Shown piece by piece: positions 5,441-8,257 of a stretch of 8,257 nucleotides of DNA. Within the stretch, counting starts at the first letter, position 1. Each line of letters begins with the position of its first letter. Location of the stretch: assembly GCA_963205035.1 (NCBI GenBank), contig CAUJII010000171.1, positions 1 through 8,257 of the forward strand, given 5' to 3'. The translations under genes were made by a program, and so were the position numbers. The notes under the pieces are model-generated. The model made no database searches, was not told where the DNA came from, and worked only from the letters and a program-made list of their open reading frames with translations. Source of the DNA: Spirochaetota bacterium. Lineage in GTDB: Bacteria > Spirochaetota > Leptospiria > Turneriellales > Turneriellaceae.

Positions 5441-6499
5441 CTACAGTTGGCAAGTAGGCGCGCCTTTGGTCGACGACGCTGCATCAAAATACGTCTTATA
5501 GCTGGTTCTGCTTGGCGGAAAGTACGTACACCCATCTTTGGAATACGTGCCGGAACGCGAGACAATAAATTGGTTTGCGCAAACCGTCGATAGGGCATCG
5601 GCCTCAAACGAATACACCCCGAAGTTTGTACTGTCGGCCTGATGGTACACAGCCACAATATGCGCTTTTGAAGCGCTCCAATTGTTTTTCAACGTATCAA
5701 ACTCTTCTTGCGGCATAAAATTCGGGTCGATAGCGTTGCTCATGTAAAGAAGTACCGTGTTTTCGCCCTGTGGTTTGAAGCGACTGAGTGACGAAAGCGC
5801 AAACTTGGCCTGAAGGCCCGTTTTATGGTGCGCAGCAAACGCCATCAGAACGAGTTTGCACCTCTGGAGCGAGTAACTATTACAAATCTCGCTCATCGAG
5901 GCCTTTGTTTCCGATTCAAAGCGCGTCAGAGCCGCATCGACACCGGCAAAGTCTTTGTCAGTCAAGAGCGGCAGCAAGACCGAGTGCAAATAGAGCGTGC
6001 GAAAACTCACGTCGAGAAACGTGAGAGACGCGCAATGCGCCACAGTGCCCAAGATATAAGGCTGCAAGAAACCCACCGAAACGCAGTCTATCGGCTTCTC
6101 GAAACTTTTATCGATCGCGTTTTGCGCGAAAGCAAAGTCGACCTCGGGGGTTTTGTCGGTCAGGGTAAACCAGGTATCGCAACCGAGAACCGTGCGGAGC
6201 GCCAGACTTCCGTTTGCGAACGCGGCCTTTTCTTCGGGTGTCAACTCGCGCGAGAGGCCACTCGCCATCGTGGGGTATTTACACCATTCCTGGCTTTTCT
6301 TATTCAGAGAGGTCAGGTTTTTCTTCAGTTTCTCGATGTCGTTCGTTGCCGCGAGATCGGGTAAGAGTTTTGCAAGCTCTGCATCGACGCTGAATGAAAA
6401 AGACTGCTGTGCTTGAGGCGAGACTGCCTTCTTGCACGACAGTGCCGTGAGGGCGATGAATCCCACAAGAAGAGCGGAGAAAGAATAGCGCAGCATCAT
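5441..6499 (-). CDS. cysteine-rich lipoprotein of unknown family
   Basis: A 352-residue lipoprotein. The signal peptide has a hydrophobic stretch (8-20) ending in a lipobox LTALSC, so Cys22 should be lipidated and the protein held at the inner or outer membrane by its N terminus. After KK it has a polar linker and then a mostly alpha-helical-looking body. Nine further cysteines (73, 107, 139, 156, 206, 214, 307, 324, 350) suggest disulphide bonds in an oxidising periplasm. I see no enzyme motif and recognise no family. It is the last gene of a three-gene operon: its ATG at 6499 overlaps the OmpA-like gene's TGA by 4 bases, with a second in-frame ATG directly after (6496) and a GAGG just upstream. 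The tight coupling suggests a shared role with the OmpA-like protein, but no function can be assigned. Confidence 0.8.
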   Translation of the reverse strand: MMLRYSFSALLVGFIALTALSCKKAVSPQAQQSFSFSVDAELAKLLPDLAATNDIEKLKKNLTSLNKKSQEWCKYPTMASGLSRELTPEEKAAFANGSLALRTVLGCDTWFTLTDKTPEVDFAFAQNAIDKSFEKPIDCVSVGFLQPYILGTVAHCASLTFLDVSFRTLYLHSVLLPLLTDKDFAGVDAALTRFESETKASMSEICNSYSLQRCKLVLMAFAAHHKTGLQAKFALSSLSRFKPQGENTVLLYMSNAIDPNFMPQEEFDTLKNNWSASKAHIVAVYHQADSTNFGVYSFEADALSTVCANQFIVSRSGTYSKDGCTYFPPSRTSYKTYFDAASSTKGAPTCQL

Positions 6500-7569
6500 T
6501 TCGCCTCGGCGCTCAACGGTTGCAACACAATGTCGACACGCCGATTGAGTTGTTTATTGGCGGGCGTATCGTTCGGCGCAACCGGGCGGTATTCGCCATA
6601 ACCGGCCGCGCCAAAGCGTGCTGGGTTCAGATCTTTATTCGTCAGCAAGCGGTTGAGCACAGACAATGCGCGCGCCGTGGAGAGCGTCCAGTTGTCGGGA
6701 AAGCGCGGCGTTTTAATCGGAACGTTGTCGGTATGGCCTTCGACAAGAATTTGAGAGGCGGTGTTCTTGCTTAGCATTTCGGCAACGGTGTCGAGAGTCC
6801 GCTTTACATCGCCACGCAGAACCGCAGACCCTGAAGGAAATAAAATTTTGTCGTCGATGTTGATAACCAGCTTGTCTTTGTAACGCTTAATGCGCAAATT
6901 GCCTTCTGCAATCTCTTTCTTAAGCTTATCTTCGAGCTCGCGCGCTTGCCCTTCAAGCTCTGAAACAGTCTGCTTTTGCTGTTTAGCTAAATCAAGACAC
7001 GAGGCAAGCTCCCGGCTCTTTTCGCTGAGTGCGCGTTCGAGTTCGGCAATCCGCTGATTTTTTGTCGCAGTTAAATCGGCAAGCTGTTTGCGAAACTCTT
7101 CGCGGTTGTCTTCGAGTTCTTTCTTGAGCTTCTGGAGTTCGGCGATATATTTTTTCTCTTGCGCTTGCGCTTCGGCCGCCATCTTCTTCTGTGTATCGCT
7201 GCTTTCTCGGTGAAGTGCTTTGAGCTGCCTATCTTTTTCGTCGATGCGTAGAGAATTGTAAGCATTATCTTCAACGCGGCCACGGCGTTCGTCGCGCAGT
7301 GCGTTCTGCGTTTCGCGTAACGTATCGTTCAAGCCCGCGATGCGGCTTTCTAAGTTTCTGATTTTCTCTTCGTATCGATTTTTTTCAAACGCGGAATCTT
7401 TCTTGAGTTGCGCCAGTTCTTTTTCTAAAATATTTTTTTGTACGTCGAGAGCGTAGATATCGTTTTGCGATTTCGTATATTCTGATGGATAGTAGAAGAT
7501 ATCGGCGTGGAGCGGCACGGCCCCGCAGAGAATGACTGCGACGCCAACCGAAGATATAAAGTGGCGCAT
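6496..7569 (-). CDS. periplasmic coiled-coil protein with C-terminal OmpA/MotB peptidoglycan-binding domain
   Basis: A 357-residue exported protein. The signal peptide (about 1-22, ending PLHA before DIFYYPSE) is cleaved rather than lipidated, and no beta-barrel follows. From about residue 40 to 225 the sequence is charged, Glu/Lys/Arg/Gln-rich and heptad-like, indicating a long coiled coil with one cysteine (Cys191). The C-terminal domain (about 232-350) is OmpA-like: ILFPSGSAVL (242-251), GHTDNVPI (278-285), PDNWTLSTARA (291-301) and NRRVDIVL (342-349). The aspartate of GHTD and the arginines of NRR match those that bind diaminopimelate in the family. The PDNWTLSTARA form is closest to MotB-type versions, but no transmembrane anchor is present, so this is not a stator subunit. 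It probably tethers a filamentous coiled coil to murein. It is the middle gene of the operon, 3 bases after one lipoprotein gene and overlapping the next. Confidence 0.9.
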   Translation of the reverse strand: MRHFISSVGVAVILCGAVPLHADIFYYPSEYTKSQNDIYALDVQKNILEKELAQLKKDSAFEKNRYEEKIRNLESRIAGLNDTLRETQNALRDERRGRVEDNAYNSLRIDEKDRQLKALHRESSDTQKKMAAEAQAQEKKYIAELQKLKKELEDNREEFRKQLADLTATKNQRIAELERALSEKSRELASCLDLAKQQKQTVSELEGQARELEDKLKKEIAEGNLRIKRYKDKLVINIDDKILFPSGSAVLRGDVKRTLDTVAEMLSKNTASQILVEGHTDNVPIKTPRFPDNWTLSTARALSVLNRLLTNKDLNPARFGAAGYGEYRPVAPNDTPANKQLNRRVDIVLQPLSAEAK

Positions 7570-7572
7570 GGA

Positions 7573-7992
7573 TTACCCCGCTTGGAGGCGCTTACGGTTT
7601 TCTTCGACAGCCTCTTTGCGCTTTGAGACAGTTTTTTCATACGCGGCGATACCGTCTTTTTTCAAGAGACGCGCCGCCTCAAGCTGGTGCTCGGCAATGA
7701 GGAGAGAGAGTTCGGATTCGCAAAGCGCGCGCTCTTTTTCATTCTTGGAGATAGCGTCTTTTATTTTCTGATCGTCTTTCGCTTTTTCTTTCTGTTGATT
7801 GAGCTCTATTGCCTTTGCTTCAAGCGCGTCTTGTTCTGCTTTTTTCTTTGAAATGTTTTCTTCGAGCGTATTGAGTGCGGGATGACTCGCCGCAAGAAGT
7901 TTTGTCGCCGCGTACGGAATGGGTTGCGGACCGGAACTGCACGCTATCGTTATGAAGGCAAACGAAATTGAAACAAGGATTAAACTGCGCAT
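7573..7992 (-). CDS. small coiled-coil lipoprotein
   Basis: A 139-residue lipoprotein. The signal peptide MRSLILVSISFAFITIA leads to Cys18, the predicted lipidated residue; the lipobox ITIAC is looser than the E. coli consensus, as is common in spirochaetes. From about residue 38 to 136 the protein is almost all Glu, Lys, Gln, Ala and Leu, with no proline, so a helical coiled coil is expected. It has one further cysteine (Cys91). Start: the open frame extends to 8169, but only ATG 7992 puts a signal peptide in front of the lipobox; the 59 extra residues have no such character. No Shine-Dalgarno precedes it. It is the first gene of the operon and its stop lies 3 bases before the OmpA-like ATG. 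The small-lipoprotein plus OmpA layout resembles DUF4398/OmpA pairs, but I cannot confirm family membership. Confidence 0.8.
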   Translation of the reverse strand: MRSLILVSISFAFITIACSSGPQPIPYAATKLLAASHPALNTLEENISKKKAEQDALEAKAIELNQQKEKAKDDQKIKDAISKNEKERALCESELSLLIAEHQLEAARLLKKDGIAAYEKTVSKRKEAVEENRKRLQAG

Positions 7993-7994
7993 AT

Positions 7995-8025
7995 AGTATA
8001 AAAAAGCGTCGAGATGCCCTGTAAA
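7995..8025 (-). promoter_or_regulatory. candidate promoter of the envelope operon
   Basis: On the minus strand TTTACA (8025-8020) is followed after 19 bases by TATACT (8000-7995), both five of six against consensus, although the spacing is long. A 17-base spacing gives the weaker TTTATA. The first choice ends only 2 bases before the ATG at 7992, so start site and start codon nearly coincide; either the lipoprotein mRNA is leaderless or the true promoter is elsewhere. Confidence 0.4.
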
Positions 8026-8103
8026 CAAATTTGCGCTTGGAGTCGAGCGCACGCGGGACATCAAGTGACTAGGCCGGAACTGGGGCCGGGGCAGAAACTT
8101 TGC

Positions 8104-8132
8104 TTGCATTTTTACGAATTCTATGCTACACT
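8104..8132 (+). promoter_or_regulatory. sigma70-like promoter for the gene leaving the right edge
   Basis: TTGCAT (8104-8109) and TACACT (8127-8132) are separated by exactly 17 bases. Transcription would start near 8139, which is the A of the first ATG of the downstream frame. Confidence 0.5.
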
Positions 8133-8138
8133 CGCTAC

Positions 8139-8257
8139 ATGAAACGACTAATCCCCACAATGAAAACACAGGGAGTTATGTTCGCCGAACATTTTCTCGA
8201 CGACAGGCTGCCCCAAAGTCATGAAGTTTACGCTTTCGATGCGCTGCTCAAGAGCAT
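8139..8257 (+). CDS. N-terminus of a possible transposase (runs off the right edge)
   Basis: Thirty-nine codons are open from ATG 8139 to the window end. The segment FLDDRLPQSHEVYAFDALLK (residues 19-38) resembles the N-terminal DUF772-type region of IS5/IS1182-group transposases, which typically reads like D-x-L-P-x-D-H-x-x-x-x-x-D-x-L. The match is short and from memory, so another protein is possible. Start choices are ATG 8139, 8160 or 8178. GGGAG at 8171-8175 is Shine-Dalgarno-like but only two bases from 8178, while the promoter at 8104-8132 would make 8139 leaderless. If this is an insertion sequence, its left end should lie in 7993-8138, but no terminal repeat can be identified without the other end. 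Confidence 0.4.
   Translation, partial: MKRLIPTMKTQGVMFAEHFLDDRLPQSHEVYAFDALLKS

Noticed and set aside
5825..6364. A 179-codon plus-strand open frame.
   Set aside because: It lies antisense within the lipoprotein gene, has no signal, motif or ribosome-binding site, and reads as a shadow frame.
6496..7569. The OmpA-like protein as MotB or a Pal lipoprotein.
   Set aside because: It has a cleavable signal peptide without a lipobox and no transmembrane stator helix, and no motA or tol genes adjoin it.
8072..8089. GGCCGG repeated at 12-base spacing.
   Set aside because: It is a short GC-rich repetition with no clear partner or extension; too little to call an operator or an insertion-sequence end.
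7993..8169. N-terminal extension of the small lipoprotein up to 8169.
   Set aside because: The extension would bury the signal peptide and lipobox 59 residues into the protein and would overlap the opposing promoter and start at 8104-8139.

Overview
The window reads as an ordinary, tightly packed chromosomal segment of a Gram-negative, diderm bacterium with roughly balanced base composition. The outer-membrane style genes (an OmpA-like peptidoglycan-binding protein, two lipoproteins and an M23 murein peptidase) show the diderm envelope. The M23 protein, with a degenerate LysM-like domain, and a small basic protein resembling the DUF1564 group of Leptospira point towards a spirochaete of the Leptospira/Turneriella/Leptonema side. 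That assignment is inference, at about even odds.

Layout. Positions 1-1109 (minus) hold the first two thirds of ilvD (dihydroxy-acid dehydratase), cut by the window edge. Only 58 bases separate it from the divergent cdd (cytidine deaminase, 1168-1578, plus). cdd ends tail to tail, with overlapping stop codons, on a two-gene minus-strand unit: prmC (release-factor glutamine methyltransferase, 2471-3328) and a membrane-anchored alpha/beta-hydrolase-like protein (1575-2474) whose nucleophile serine looks lost. A roughly 100-base divergent region with a perfect 9-base inverted repeat separates prmC from a secreted M23 peptidase (3432-4301, plus).

Positions 4302-5440 are the most unusual part. 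A small DUF486 membrane protein (4373-4750) is bracketed by three copies of one 13-base sequence, one inverted before it and two in tandem after it. Next come a stretch of A/T tracts spaced at about one helical turn, an AT-rich promoter-like segment, a hairpin directly against a strong Shine-Dalgarno, and a 150-residue basic protein with a probable ribbon-helix-helix core.

Positions 5441-7992 (minus) form a compact envelope operon: a small coiled-coil lipoprotein, a long coiled-coil OmpA/MotB-type protein, and a cysteine-rich lipoprotein of unknown family, joined by a 3-base gap and a 4-base overlap. Its upstream region (7993-8138) also carries a good sigma70-like promoter facing the other way, into a gene that leaves the window and may be a transposase.

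How the genes relate. The ilvD, cdd and prmC functions are unrelated housekeeping. The M23 peptidase and the 5441-7992 operon both concern the cell wall and envelope. No CRISPR array, tRNA, rRNA or complete insertion sequence is visible. The best candidates for something undescribed are the three-gene envelope operon and the repeat-flanked block around 4349-4968.
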